In this document: positions 36,901-48,245 of the stretch, piece by piece
How the letters are laid out: each line of letters opens with the position of its first letter
Numbering within the stretch: position 1 is the stretch's first letter
Source of the DNA: Heligmosomoides polygyrus polygyrus
Lineage: Eukaryota > Nematoda > Chromadorea > Rhabditida > Heligmosomidae
Direction: 5' to 3'
Length of the DNA stretch: 64,000 nucleotides
Assembly: GCA_947396885.1 (NCBI GenBank)
Contig: OX377203.1
Span: 10,773,298 to 10,837,297, forward strand
The notes under the pieces: model-generated
What the model was told of the DNA's origin: nothing
What the model saw: only the letters and a program-made list of their open reading frames with translations
The model's database searches: none
Made by a program: the position numbers and the translations under genes

Positions 36901-39900
36901 TACTTTACACGACGACCCCTCTCCCCAGAGCCACTATTTATACGGTGACAGTGTGACACATTGCCGTGTCACACTTTCGGCAGCGTGGAACCGTGTGACA
37001 CGACGTCACGTCACAGTCTTGTAATTTGTTTTCTTGTTGAATTCAAGTTGTTCGCTGTAACTGTTTGCGTATGTGTACTTCATCCTTAAACGGACAAATC
37101 CGCAAAAATTTACAATTTCTCACTAAATTTAACAAGCTGGTGACTCCCAATCGATTTTAATGTAACGTCGAGGGTCCTTTTCTTAATTAAAACCACTACT
37201 ATTTATACGGTGACAATGTGACACATTGTTGTGTCACACTTTCGGCAGCGTGGAACCGTGTGACACTATGTCGTGTCACAGTCTTGTAATTTATTTTCTT
37301 GTTGGATTCAAGTCGTTCGCTGGAACTTTTTGCATATGTTTACTTTATCTTTAGACAGACAAACCCGCAAAAATTTACAATTTCTCACTAAATTTAACAA
37401 GCTGATGACTCCCAATCGATTTTTTTGTAACGTCGAGAGCTCTTTTCTTAATTGAAACCGTTACTATTTATACGGTGACAGTGGGTGACACATTGTCATG
37501 TCACACTTTCATCAGCGTGGAACCGTGTGACACGATGTCATGTCACAGTCCTGTAATTTATCTTCTTGTTGGATTCAAGTCGTTCGCTGGAACTTTTTGC
37601 GTGTGTACTTCATCTTTAGACAGACAAATCCGCAAAAAAATGCAATTTCTCACTAAATTTAACAAGCTAATGACTCTCAATCGATTTTTTTGTAACGTCG
37701 AGAGTTCTCAATTGAAACCACTACCTGCCGATGAACTCAATAAACCAGTAACCGATTTTTTATTCGTGGACCACGCTTTCTTCAACATTGTCTAAAGATG
37801 AAGTACACTTCACACAAAAAAGTTCCATCAAAAGATTTGAATCCAGCCAGAAAAATAAATTACAAGACCATGACACATCGTGTCACACGGTACCACGCGA
37901 ACGAAACGATGTGACACGGAGTCGTGTCACACGATCGTCAACGTGCTAATAAAGCAAAATGAAAGCGAAAAACATAAAATTACAATATGTTTTCCTCAAA
38001 GTAGTTCGTTTCGTCGCCTATCTCCAGACGAACCTTTTTTGTTATAACACCTCCTCGGTCGCTTAAGCTACCACTTAAGCTAAATAACCCATCAAGTTTC
38101 TTTTCGACAACTGCAGCATAATTTTTAGTGCAGCAGTTGTCTCCATTACCTTATTTCAAACTAAAAAAAAACAACGACAACGTGGTTTTTCTTCTTATTC
38201 CGCAAATTCTCAACAAGAAGAGCTCTTCACGTATTTGAACCAAAACTGTACAACCAAACCTCAGCAGCCACACCCGGATGATGCCTTCTCATGACCATAA
38301 ATGATGTAGAAAAGCACAGACGAGAACAGCTGCTAGACAAGTCGTCCCTAGTCGAATGGATCACCCCCAACCGGACACGTGGCTTTCCCCTGTCTTCAAC
38401 TCGGATGCTCGCGTTCTCACCGGTACCGACAATACCCTTCTACAAGCTGCGTCACCCACGCCAACCCCTCATTGAAGTCTCTGAAGCGAAAAGAAAAGGT
38501 CGAAGCATCGCTAGACAACGGCGCTGGTGGACACCTTTGCATAGGACTACGTGGCGAAGACTATACCTCCAATCCTTCGTTGGGAGTTGATCGTAACGTC
38601 ATTTTTAAGTTGTCCTGCCTTCCTCCGCCTGGGAAGCGGGACGAATTGACCATGACCTTTGAAATGATTATTGCAACGGCAACGCTCTCACTGGACAAAT
38701 TCTAGACGAGGACAATGTTCAAGGGCAAAACCGGCCAAGCTCGACTTTCAACGTATGGACTGTTCGTAATCCATTACAGGAAACAGGGCAAAGTATACGT
38801 ATCGATTAGCCTAGCTACCGGCTGCGAAGACTATACTTTAAGACTATATCGATACTTATGCTTTGCGCTGAGGCTTCGTCGCGGAGTATGAACAGGCCCT
38901 ATTTTATCGCGACGGCTTAGTTATTTTTTCAGGCATAGTTGTATGAGCTGTAGGCCAAGCTTGCTACAGGCTTTATTTCGGCTGATGTTAAGACGCCTTC
39001 GCCTTCTTCATAATCTGGAAAAGACAAGAACATCCACGACGCTACTCTCCAAACGACACTTCATCATACAGAGTGTTATTCTCAAGAAAAACAGAGACGA
39101 GACCCGATGTGCTAGGTACAGTGCAAGAAAGAACCTTTCAGAAAACTTCTGGCGACGACCACTGGTCACCCACAGACGGAGCGAAGCATGGATTAATGAA
39201 TTCTACACTGAACACCAGTCGGCTTGAGTATCTTGGAGATCAGACCAGGTTGCCCAGAGTACACGGAGGTGGCGCTAGTATAGGAATTACAACGACCTGT
39301 GAATTCCCAGCCACTATCCAAATCACCTCAAGTCTCCAGCTTAGCAGAAGGCATAGCTCCAACCCAAATATTTTCATGTTGGAGTTGGAGATTTGAGGCG
39401 TTTTGCATAGAACACAAATTTTTGTCTCATCCACGCTGAGTTAACAGCCACTATTCTGTCAACATGTGCAATGGACACACTTGCCAAATTTGCATGCAAA
39501 TTCTGCCTCTTACCTTATCAAAAGTGTTGTAATCTATGTTATTAATCCTTTCTAGCAACGTGTTACTAGGCAGGTCGAGTTTGGTGCAAATTCCGATGTT
39601 TTCTGCTTGCGAAAAACGCGGTGATTGTGTGGTTTTATAGTGGCTAGCGTTCATAAATCAACCACAAGGAAGAGTGTATAGCTGTAAAACTAGGTCTAGC
39701 GCCCTTCATCAAGCTCTGTGGATTCAAAGCAACCTGGTCTAATCTCCAGAGTACTTGAGCCGCTTGGAATCCAGTGCTGAATTCATTAACGTTTCTTTCC
39801 GTCTGTGAGTGATTGGTGGCGTTCACTAACAACTTCCTGGAAGGTTATTTCTCGCACTTACAAGCGAATGATACTAGGTGACCATGGAACTTTGAGATCA

Positions 39901-42119
39901 GACGTATATCACTGGATACGGCTTCGAACACTGGTTCCAAATATGTGTTCCGTTGCTGCTGTGCGCATACGTGAACGGAGTTATGGACCATTTTCAGATG
40001 GCTCCGAGCTTAAGTAGTCTGGAAACTGCGCTGCCCGCCAAGCAGTGGTGGCGCAGGGGGTACGGGAGCGGCATGGTGAAACGAGGTGGTCTATGGTTCG
40101 ATTCCCCTGTGATGTAGCATTATTGCACTTCCTAAAAATCTGCCACGGTCAACCAAAGCTCTATGATCGCAACGTATAGACTAGAAGTTAATAGATTAGA
40201 AGTTAAGCCGGCAGTATTGTTCTTACCGACCCCGTATATTGAGAAAAAATCGCCCAAGGGCGTTATTGTCAGTATGAAGACGAGTCCTTTCTGGCAACGT
40301 TTTACGTTGCGATTTGACATGGAGAGCTTTGGTTGACCGTGGACGGTCTTTTTTAGGAAGTGCAAAAGTCCTGCATCACAGGGCAGTCGAACCATAAACC
40401 ATTCCGTCTCACCACGCCGCTCCCGTACCCCCTGCGCCACCACACCTTGGCGGCAGCGCAGTTTCCAGGCTACTTGAGCTCGGAGCCATGCGGAAAATGG
40501 TCCATAACTCCGTTCACGTAAGCACACAGCAGCAACGGAACACATATTTGGAACCAGTGTTCGAAGCCGTATCCCGTGATATGCATCCCATCTCAAAGTC
40601 TCAAGGTCACCTGGCATCCTTCCCTTGTAAGACATCGGATCTCGTCTCTCTTGTCCTTGAAAATTGTGTTCTCTACGATGAAGTGGGGTTTGGAAAGCTG
40701 GAAACTAGCCTCACGAGTGTTCTCTACTTTTCATGCTCCGAAGGAGGCTAACGCATTGAAAGTTAAGCCAGAATAAAGCCTGTAAAAACTCTACACCCCA
40801 TAAAACTATAGGCTTAGGGTGTCCTAAAATTCTCCGATAAACAGATCTAAGCATTTCTATTGCATCCTGATATCAGTATAAAGGACGCCAACAGCAGACG
40901 CGGAGACTGTAGCACTATCCCCTCCCCATTAGATTTTATCACGGATGGTTTTGGCACGAACAGCCTGATGGGTTTCGCTAGGTTACATACATAATTCAGT
41001 GGTTAGTTTGCATCTTCAGGGGTTAGGTGCGCTCCCAAGTTTTTCTCTTCTTTCTTTCTCAAGTCCTTAACGCGGTGTGAAATCTATAGGTGTAGAATCT
41101 ATTAGGGGGACGGTTGTAGAGGACATGGGCCTAATAAGGACAAACCTTCTGCGCCTTTTGGTTGGAGGTCACAATCCAGACAAACTTAGGAGGAATTCTT
41201 TGGATCGCATTCTAGAAACCCACACATTGCCCTCTTCGGAACTATGTATCCTACCTGCTGTCCTATATATCCCGCCGGTGCGTTCGGCTTAGGCTTCACG
41301 GCTCCCGTGTCGACACGCGGCACAGCGGGCGTGGAGCCAGCCGCTCGGTACTTCTCCTCCTGCCCCGCCAACAGCTCGTCGATCTCGTGGGCTTTGACGA
41401 GCCTTAAGTATAGCCCTATAAGCCTCTGGGTTCCCTTGAAAAGTGGTTAAAACGCTGAACTTACATGATATTGGTATGCATAAACGCCTGTGAAAGCGCT
41501 ATCTGACGTAGCTTCTCTTTATCCTCGATAGTAGCGACCTTTCGCCACAGTACTGGATACTTCTTGTACAGCGTTCCTCTGTGAAGCCGCAGGTATGCCC
41601 CGATCTCCGACCCTGAAACGGAATATTCCGACCAAGCCCTTTCGGATCAACATTTTCAGCAAGTTCATAGCTCCGGGAGTTTCTCTAAGGCTCCGTTTAT
41701 ACTTCCGACGCCGAGCGACGCGATGGCATGTATACTGGCCATATTGGTCGATCACGTCGCTTAGAGTCAATGCGGCCACAATACGTGCCGTCACGCCGCT
41801 CGGAGTCGAAGTATAAACGGACCCTAAGGCTGGATTTATACTTCAGACGCGCGACGTTATGGAGTCTAATGTCATTCATAACGTCGTGCCGCTCCGCGAC
41901 GGAAGTATAAATCCCCGCCTAGTTCGCTGCTCTGGCCATTTCTCTGGCTAGCCCCAAGCGAAGAGTTTTCGCTAATGAACCACAAGACAGACTGAGACGT
42001 GTCCCTATATGGTAACAAATCACTGAAGAGTTCAACAGACCTATATAGTACCGCTCGCCAGAATCGTCCATCGTGAAGGACTGGGGACGGGGTCCATACG
42101 TGGCGGCGCTTATTGTCAT
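30952..42119 (-). CDS. snfc-5: SWI/SNF core subunit SMARCB1/SNF5 (INI1); one middle exon not located
   Basis: Exons found: 42119-42041, 41612-41465, 41402-41255, then 31855-31729, 31652-31572, 31516-31407, 31339-31157, 31087-30952. This gives 125 N-terminal and 211 C-terminal residues. The protein is a core subunit of nucleosome-remodelling SWI/SNF (BAF) complexes. The N-terminal winged-helix region is clear ([20 protein letters not shown] then [19 protein letters not shown]). Both SNF5 repeats are clear ([17 protein letters not shown] and [15 protein letters not shown]), followed by [19 protein letters not shown] and the C-terminal [20 protein letters not shown]. Exon 3 ends in phase 0, while exon 31855 needs a two-base carry-over. 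At least one exon (the linker ending near the conserved aspartate-rich segment) must therefore lie in the 9.4-kb repeat-rich interval 31856-41254; I did not find it. The start is four bases after an AG acceptor. Confidence 0.96.
31958..32037. mobile_element. Short, almost perfect hairpin
   Basis: AGCCCCACCCATATTATACTGCC is mirrored exactly at the other side, with a central GCATGCAGACTTTGCATGC stem. It lies in the SMARCB1 interval just upstream of exon 31855. Confidence 0.9.
32340..32640. repeat. tRNA-derived repeats in inverted pair, relative of 15427-16110
   Basis: The minus-strand tRNA-like unit at about 32450-32375 shares both flanks with the 15515-15590 copy. A plus-strand partial unit with GGTCAGAGGGAGGTGCGG follows at 32580-32625. 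Confidence 0.7.
32816..33833. mobile_element. Palindromic mariner-type non-autonomous element, copy 2
   Basis: Same structure and interior as the 12425-13460 copy, with left TAGGTTGCTCCATAAG and right end GGGGCAACCTAA. It lies in the SMARCB1 interval with the missing exon. Confidence 0.85.
33945..34380. mobile_element. Foldback, SMARCB1 interval
   Basis: Arms share GATGGAGC...CCCTCACAC...GGATATGA and their inverted form on the right side, with an inner pair around TGGATCCA. Divergence is moderate. Confidence 0.75.
35495..35636. mobile_element. Hairpin MITE with TTATACTTCCGAGGCCGAG end
   Basis: Inverted ends with GCCGAGCGACGCGA on one side and TCGCGTCGCTCGGC on the other. Confidence 0.85.
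35935..36700. mobile_element. Long foldback, about 350-base arms
   Basis: The centre near 36330 has CCGATGGCAT mirrored (ATGCCATCGG). The outer parts pair CTAAGAACACG with CGTGTTCTTAG, and GCGTTCTACCCAACGAAGC with its mirror. No coding content. Confidence 0.8.
36930..37740. repeat. Three tandem copies of a 265-base unit
   Basis: Each unit starts CTATTTATACGGTGACA, contains a palindromic cluster of GTGTCACAC and GTGTGACAC, then GTCACAGTC and a CTTGTTG segment. Starts are near 36935, 37199 and 37465. A partial inverted copy lies at 37795-37960, so the array may be one arm of a foldback. Confidence 0.9.
39866..40633. mobile_element. Foldback whose arms carry a tRNA-like promoter
   Basis: Arms of about 270 bases contain TGGTGGCGCAGGGGGTACGG (A-box-like) and GGTTCGATTCCC (B-box) at 40047-40110 on the plus strand, with the mirror at 40385-40450. 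The outer ends include CTAGGTGACC near 39875. Confidence 0.75.
41688..41827. mobile_element. Hairpin MITE in SMARCB1 intron 1
   Basis: AGGCTCCGTTTATACTTCCG mirrored by GAAGTATAAACGGACCCT; related to 35495-35636. Confidence 0.85.
41828..41925. mobile_element. Small hairpin MITE adjoining the previous one
   Basis: AAGGCTGGATTTATACTTC at the left and GAAGTATAAATCCCCGCCT at the right. Head-to-tail with its relative in the same intron. Confidence 0.8.
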
Positions 42120-42659
42120 TGCTCTAAATTTAACAAACTGTTATTGATTCTATAAGCGATCAATAGCTCCCAATCAATACAGGTTGGATATGAACGAGTT
42201 GGAGAACGATAAAACAATCCCACTGAGAAAATACGAACTGAAGATGATGTCATTGAAACGATCGACTTCACAGCTCACTTCCACCCAGTTGGCCGTGAAC
42301 GGGACGAAGGATATGTTCATACACTGTGAGCAATGCCATGAATCGCCAGGAGAAGTGTGCATAAATGAAATCCGAAATTTTGCAAACCGTAAATGACAAT
42401 TACGAAAAAACTGTCGTAAATCGTAAGAGCTGCCTGACGTTTAGTGCCTCTTCGCAGTAGATTGCTACTGTGGAAAAGAAGTTAAAAACGAAAATAAAAT
42501 ACGCCGATAGAAATTGATTTAAAAAATGGTGTATGAGAGCCTTCCAATGTAAGAACAGAGGAAAATGGGTGCAATCCTAGTTGGTGGTGGCCGCTCTTAA
42601 AAGATTTCATAAGTGTTGAGCACTTTCCGCGTCAAATTGGACACCTTTCCAAGCTAGAC

Positions 42660-43746
42660 TAACATGGATACTATCTCAACGGTAGGTCGGAACGGCGAAA
42701 GTGTTGTATATGGACAGAACTGCCTCTTCCTGGGAAGTAACAAACTGCAGGTATCTCGACCCCAATACAACTCTGCGAGAGTTAGGGGCGACGGAAGTCG
42801 CTGGTTGGCGCCCTGTTGATTCACGTGCTCCACAGCTAACGGGCGCACGCGGGATGAGGGCTCGTATCGCGCCTCACCGCAGTGCACAGGTGGCGTAGTA
42901 GGGAAGCGCTCGGGCTCGCCACCGAGAGGTCGAGGGCTTGGATTCCGTAGACTGCGTTTGTTTTGCACTTTTGCAAAATCCATTTTTATCATATAGGTAA
43001 TACACCTTGGGGTACTATAGTGTGTTATAGAGCATGTTTACCTTAGCATACCATTCATACGGTTAACAAGGGTGGTCCAGGCAGGGTCACCGATTTCCCT
43101 GAAACTTTGTCTAGGGGGTTATTTGGGGTGCTGATCACAAATCTGATATCCGTTCTTCACGATTCGGCTGGATAATATAGATACAGGAAGGCACAGGATT
43201 ACATTCTTAAAGTTTCTGCCGGTGACGGCAGGTAGAGACAGAATCGTGAAAAACGGATGTCAGGCTCGTGATCAGCACCACAAATAACCCCCCTAGACGA
43301 AGTTTCAACGAAATCGGTGACCCTTCCTAGACCACCCTTGCTAACGGTATGGGTGGTATGTTATATGTAAACATGCTCTATAACACACTTTAGTACCCCT
43401 AGGTGGATTACCTATATGATAAGCATGGATTTTGCAAAAGTGCAAAACAAACGCAGTCCGCGGGATCCAAACCCTCGACTCCTCGGTCGCGAGCCCGAGC
43501 GCCTCCCTACTACGCTACCTGTGCACTGCGCCGAGCCGCGATACGGGCCCTCATCCCGCTCGCGCCCGTCAGCTGTGGAGCACGTGAATCAACAGGGCGC
43601 CAACCCGCGAATTCCGTCGCCCCTAACTCTGCGCAGAGTTGTATTGGGGTCGAGATACCTGCAATTTGTTACTTCCCAGGGAGAGACGGTTCTGCCCATA
43701 TACAGCACTTGCGCCGTTCCGACCTACCGTTGAGGTAGTATCCTGG
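42660..43746. mobile_element. Foldback family E, copy 2, about 530-base arms
   Basis: Ends ATACTATCTCAACGGTAGGT and the inverted form; the centre is near 43200. The arms hold a tRNA-like segment (GGTGGCGTAGTAGGGAAGCG, 42887 on). It lies in the intergenic region upstream of SMARCB1. Confidence 0.88.
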
Positions 43747-44029
43747 TTGGACATCTGAAATCAAAGCGAACTCTTTCAAATCGAAATGACATTCAGGCAG
43801 GTTAAACTACACACTCAGTAAGACAGTTAGGCGCAATGCTACTAGGAGGGGGCCAGCCCACCTGTGAACGAGTTTTTACCCGTTTGACCTAGGCCCTCTC
43901 GCTGCAACTTGCACTACACGTATGTACGCGTCAGTTTGCGTACAATGTCCACGTCACCATATCCGCCTGCTACGCTTAAGTCGGTCGAAGCCCATGGACT
44001 GCCCCTCCCCCGTAGTATCATTGCGCCAG

Positions 44030-47020
44030 CGGTTAGAATAAATTTTTGGGCGCAAATCGGGTTGGGGGGTCACCTCCTAAGAGGTGTCACCAACACAAAA
44101 ATAAAGCGACAAAACATACTGATAGTAAAGAAAGGTACAAACAAAGCTATAGCTCTGTTCTGTGCTGTTGACCCCCCCCCCCCCCCCCCCCGATTTGCGC
44201 CATTTTTTGTTCAGGGAACATTGGTTTAACTTTCTCTGGATTTTTTTTCCTAGTTTGCCTGCTGCTGTGTAACAATTTTATGAAAATTTTATTTTTAGAG
44301 AAAAACAAAGAAGCGCATTAGAAGATCAGATCGAGCTATGCAGTCAAAAAGTTCGTCGCAGCTTTCATTTGATTGATAGTGTGAATACCACTTACATGAA
44401 CAATCAGAGTGATGAGTGTTCCTTATAGTTGTTTTTGTTGCATCGTTGACAGGTGTCAAACTCTGTGTAACAAAAATTCTTCTATCAATCGAATAAGAAT
44501 CGCGACTTCGACGACGGTACGGCACAATCTCTCCTTTTAGCAATAGAAGGATGGACGCCTTCATGCTCTTTAAAACAAGATTTAAACCATTGTCCAAATT
44601 CGACTTTCAATAAACAGTGGCATATTGACTTCAGATCGATGTTGGCCTTATTGAGCTTTATTATCACATTTATTTAACTCGGCTTACGTTTTGGCACCTC
44701 ACCTTCGTCAGAGCCTGAAAAAGTCGAAAAACATTTATGAAACTGACCTCCCAAAGACTATTTCATTCTACAGAGTACTAATCTTAAGGAGAGATAGCGA
44801 CAGATCCACCATGACAGTTATGAAATAACGACAGACCTTATAGGTGGATGGGACCAAGGACCACCAGTCACTCGAACGTGGGCGAATGAGTCTACCCCGC
44901 GGGACAACCCGACTTAAATACCCTGGGTGTCAGACCAGATAGAACAGAACCCACAGAGCTCGACGAAGGGTGCCAGCATTCGATTTCCTCCAGACACTCC
45001 TCCTTCCGGTTGACTTGGGGATTCCTAGCCGTGATCCAGAGCGCCTCAAGGGTCTAGTGTGCCGACATATCACTCTCTCGAGCTAAAATCGACACAGACA
45101 CCTGCAGCATCGCGCCCGCAGACATCGGACCATGTGCTCCTCCCAAGGAGTTCGGACATTGCCTCAGGACGGAGTGGAACACCTCCTGTCGTAGGCACGG
45201 TTACGAACCAGCTATGCCTTCAAGTTAGCGGGAGGAACATCAATGATCCTCACCATATCTTGAAGAAAAAACTTTTTATACATTTCGAACAGCGTATTCA
45301 CCTATTGAGTAGATGAATTAAAACCTCACAGAAAACTATACTAAAGTCTTCCTTGAACAAATAGTTATTCCAACCTTTTCGGAGTCTCAAGATTAATGCA
45401 GAAAAAACTTTTCAATTTAGAAGCGTTCGCCATGATTTCACAAGCCTTATGCTACCTTAGTAGTGTCCAATTCGACGTGAAAATGGTATCTCATCCTACT
45501 AATATAAAAGCGTTAGTCCGTCTGTCTGTGTGTGTGTGTGTCACAAACCTGTGTAAGCCTGTGAAACGTGTCGAACATGTGAAGGTAACCCGCATGTACA
45601 TATAAAACCTGTCAAAGTTACCCTCACGTGTAAACGACGAAGGAGTAGCCCGCTTCAACAAGTAGGTAGGATCGAAGGGCCCCTACCGATCAATATTATT
45701 GATTGTTCGACAGCTGCTATCGATTTCCGTGCCGACCGACCGATTTCGGTGGGAGTCCCGCGGATATGACGAGCGACAAGTGAGCTCAATAGAAGCTGGA
45801 AGGCTTAGATCGGGAAGTCAATATCGAATTACATTATCGATTCAATGCCGATCAATAACCGAATCGATTTAATGGAATCACACGTTTGGCGGCCGGTAGG
45901 CCGCAGTATATAATTCGCTTCACGTTGTCAGTCACGGGGAGGTGGGACTGAAGCCAAGAGATGCCTACAACACTGTGCGGCGTATGCCAGCCGGGCTCTT
46001 TTTGAGCTTAACGATGGGCGATTGCTGGCGAACTTATAATCTTGGCGGTGGTCCACTCAGGTTTGCGATATATTCAGCGGGCAACGCATCAGGGTAGGAA
46101 GGGGATCAAGTGCAGAGCGTAGGGATTCAGAGGACGCACTGAAGACGTCTTCCTACGTGCGTAAGGATTTAGAAGACGTGCAGAAGACGTCGTCCAACGT
46201 GAGTAAGGATTCACAAGACGTGCACAGGATTTAGAAAACGTCGTCCAACGTGCGTAGGGATTCAGAAGACGTGCTGCAGACGTCCAACTTGCGCAGGGAT
46301 TCGAGAAAGGAGGAGCAGTAGGAGGGGATCAACAAATGGGGACCACTAGAGGAAGGGGGGGGGGGAATGAGGGGACCAGTATTTTCCAACAATATCGTCC
46401 AATGTGCGTCGAGTTTCTGAAGTCGGTCAGAGACGTCGTGGCAATGTGGTGACACGTGAGTCGGGACTCAGTGATACATGTCCGCGCTTGACACTCACTC
46501 CGTTTCTTTGTCAGCACATAGATAAAGAAGCATTAGCGGGGAGGTGGGAGGGGGGGGGGGGGGGGTAACGTCGACCTTGTTTTCCAAGCCCTTCGCATAG
46601 GGACTCTCATGATCCATTTCTCGCCATATGGGCAATTTGGAGAATAAATCGGCGCAAATAGGCTCCCGGGGGGGGGGGGGGTCACCACAGCATGGCGCGG
46701 CGGGACGGCGTGGCGAGTAGCTATATACAGTGAATGTAAATACAGTCTTATCTCTTCGTTTCGACTATAGATCCGCGTCTTATGCTTCCTAATTGGACAA
46801 GAGAGGGAACTCCAGGATGTAGGCAATTTTAACACGGGCGCGTCACTCGAGCCGCACCCTGGGGTCCCTTCCCCTGCCTAAATCTGTGCACAGAACACAG
46901 CTACAGCATTATTTGTTTGTTTTCTTTACTATCAGTGTGCCTTGTCTCGTTTTCTTTGTGTTGGTGACACTTTTTATAAGGTGACCCCCCCCCCGGACCC
47001 TATTTGCGCCAATAAATCGA
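44030..47020. repeat. Intergenic repeats with (C)n/(G)n tracts flanked by TTTGCGCC
   Basis: Inverted copies at 44030-44240 and 46880-47015 share GGTGTCACCAACACAAA and TACTGATAGTAAAGAAA motifs. Each carries a long C run followed by TTTGCGCC or the complement (44172-44190, 46663-46680, 46986-46993). Family C sequence lies at 44215-44620. No gene recognised. Confidence 0.65.
46110..46300. repeat. Minisatellite, about 38-base unit
   Basis: Units of GGATTCAGAAGACGTGC and GTCGTCCAACGTGCGTA repeat about five times with indels. Confidence 0.8.
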
Positions 47021-47139
47021 GTACATGTGATAGATGGCGGATGGGCTTCGTAGGAGCCTTGGAGATTCTGCCCTACTATACCCTGCTGCACTAGTCTATG
47101 TAGTAAAACCAGTCTTTTTTCGATAAGAAAAAGAGACCT

Positions 47140-48140
47140 AAAGAAAAAAGGAGGAAGATTGGGGTTGTTCTAATCTCGGGGTTTGAGTGAGAAGTCCCCA
47201 ACCAGACGTTTGGCGGCCGTTTCGACGTTTCATGGCAATTTCCCAGTGGAAATGATAGGCTTCAGCAAGCCTTGCAGAGACTGGCGAAAAAGGAAATAAA
47301 AAAACGACAACGAAGCCCAACTGCACTCATGAAGTCGAACAGTGGAGGCTTTTCGTTAGCTGAATAGGGCAATACACTGACATTATTGGCCGGCCACAGT
47401 CTCGTTGCACGAGGTCTTAAAGAGAGCTGTGCGTCGTTCAGTGAACTCATAACAAATTCAGAGCGCATTTGTTGGCGAAACTGGCTCGCGCGAAGCTAAA
47501 AACGCCAGGAGTCGACTTTGCCGAGAGAGATTTGTCCTTCTGATACGACGCTATAGCTATATATAGCCTATAGAAGCTTAGTAACAGTGATATAGAGCTC
47601 CTGACCAGGAGAAAGATCAACTGAACGACTAAAAAACCACTGAAAGTTGCAAGAGAATTTCACTGCTTTGAAACTCGATCGCCGCAGTATTTCCCAAAGG
47701 ACTTCTGAAGACTGTCCCGAACGTTAACATAGAGGCGAAATTCAACGCTAACCATTAGGAAAACGCCTCAAAAACAAAAATATCGACAAGCACGCCACCA
47801 AAGTGTCAAGGATTCGAAAGCGGCTCTGAATGGCGCTGCGTGCGAGGCGTGCGCGCGTCGCAAGGAAATTGGCACTGGAGCACCTAACCTCAAAGTGCCG
47901 TCTAAAAACCACAGGAGGTCTGCCCTTCACCTCTGCGAACAAAGGAACGATCTATGGATCAAATATGTGCACCTACAAAGCTATTTAAGCATACCAGTCA
48001 ACAAATTTTATGTTGTTCACCAATCCGGTGGAGCACAGCCTGTTTAGTGGGCGTCGCCATAGCGACGTCATCTGTCCAATATAGAGAAGGCGGAGCCACA
48101 CGGGGCTTCACTCAGTTCACCACCACGTCTACAGTCGCCT
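47140..48140. other. Non-repetitive stretch upstream of the tectonic-like gene
   Basis: No recognised coding frame. It probably carries the promoter of the plus-strand gene. A possible trans-splice AG is at 48135-48136. Confidence 0.35.
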
Positions 48141-48158
48141 GAAGTCGTCCACGGTGCC

Positions 48159-48236
48159 ATGGATCTGATCATCTTCCCGTCGATCTTCATCATGCTCGTC
48201 TTCCTCGCCTGCGGCACGCTCTACCTCATTGCCTAA
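48159..48236 (+). CDS. 25-codon hydrophobic micropeptide ORF upstream of the tectonic-like gene
   Basis: ATG in a ccATGG context; the product starts MDLIIFPSIFIMLVF and ends LYLIA, essentially one membrane segment. Nearly every synonymous third position is C or G, unlike the AT-rich surroundings, which suggests it is translated. The stop lies nine bases before the ATG of the tectonic-like gene, so it may be a functional upstream ORF or a separate peptide on the same mRNA. A pyrimidine-rich AG acceptor lies at 48135-48136. I do not recognise a family. The size and hydrophobicity recall sarcolamban-type peptides, but no diagnostic residue supports that. Confidence 0.45.
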   Translation: MDLIIFPSIFIMLVFLACGTLYLIA

Positions 48237-48245
48237 ACGATCGAT

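Noticed and set aside
36930..37740. CRISPR-like array
   Set aside because: The 265-base direct units have no short repeat/unique spacer pattern, and the genome is eukaryotic.
42184..42396. 70-codon plus frame just upstream of SMARCB1
   Set aside because: No homology recognised, no supporting splice context, and it lies in the likely outron or promoter of the minus-strand gene.
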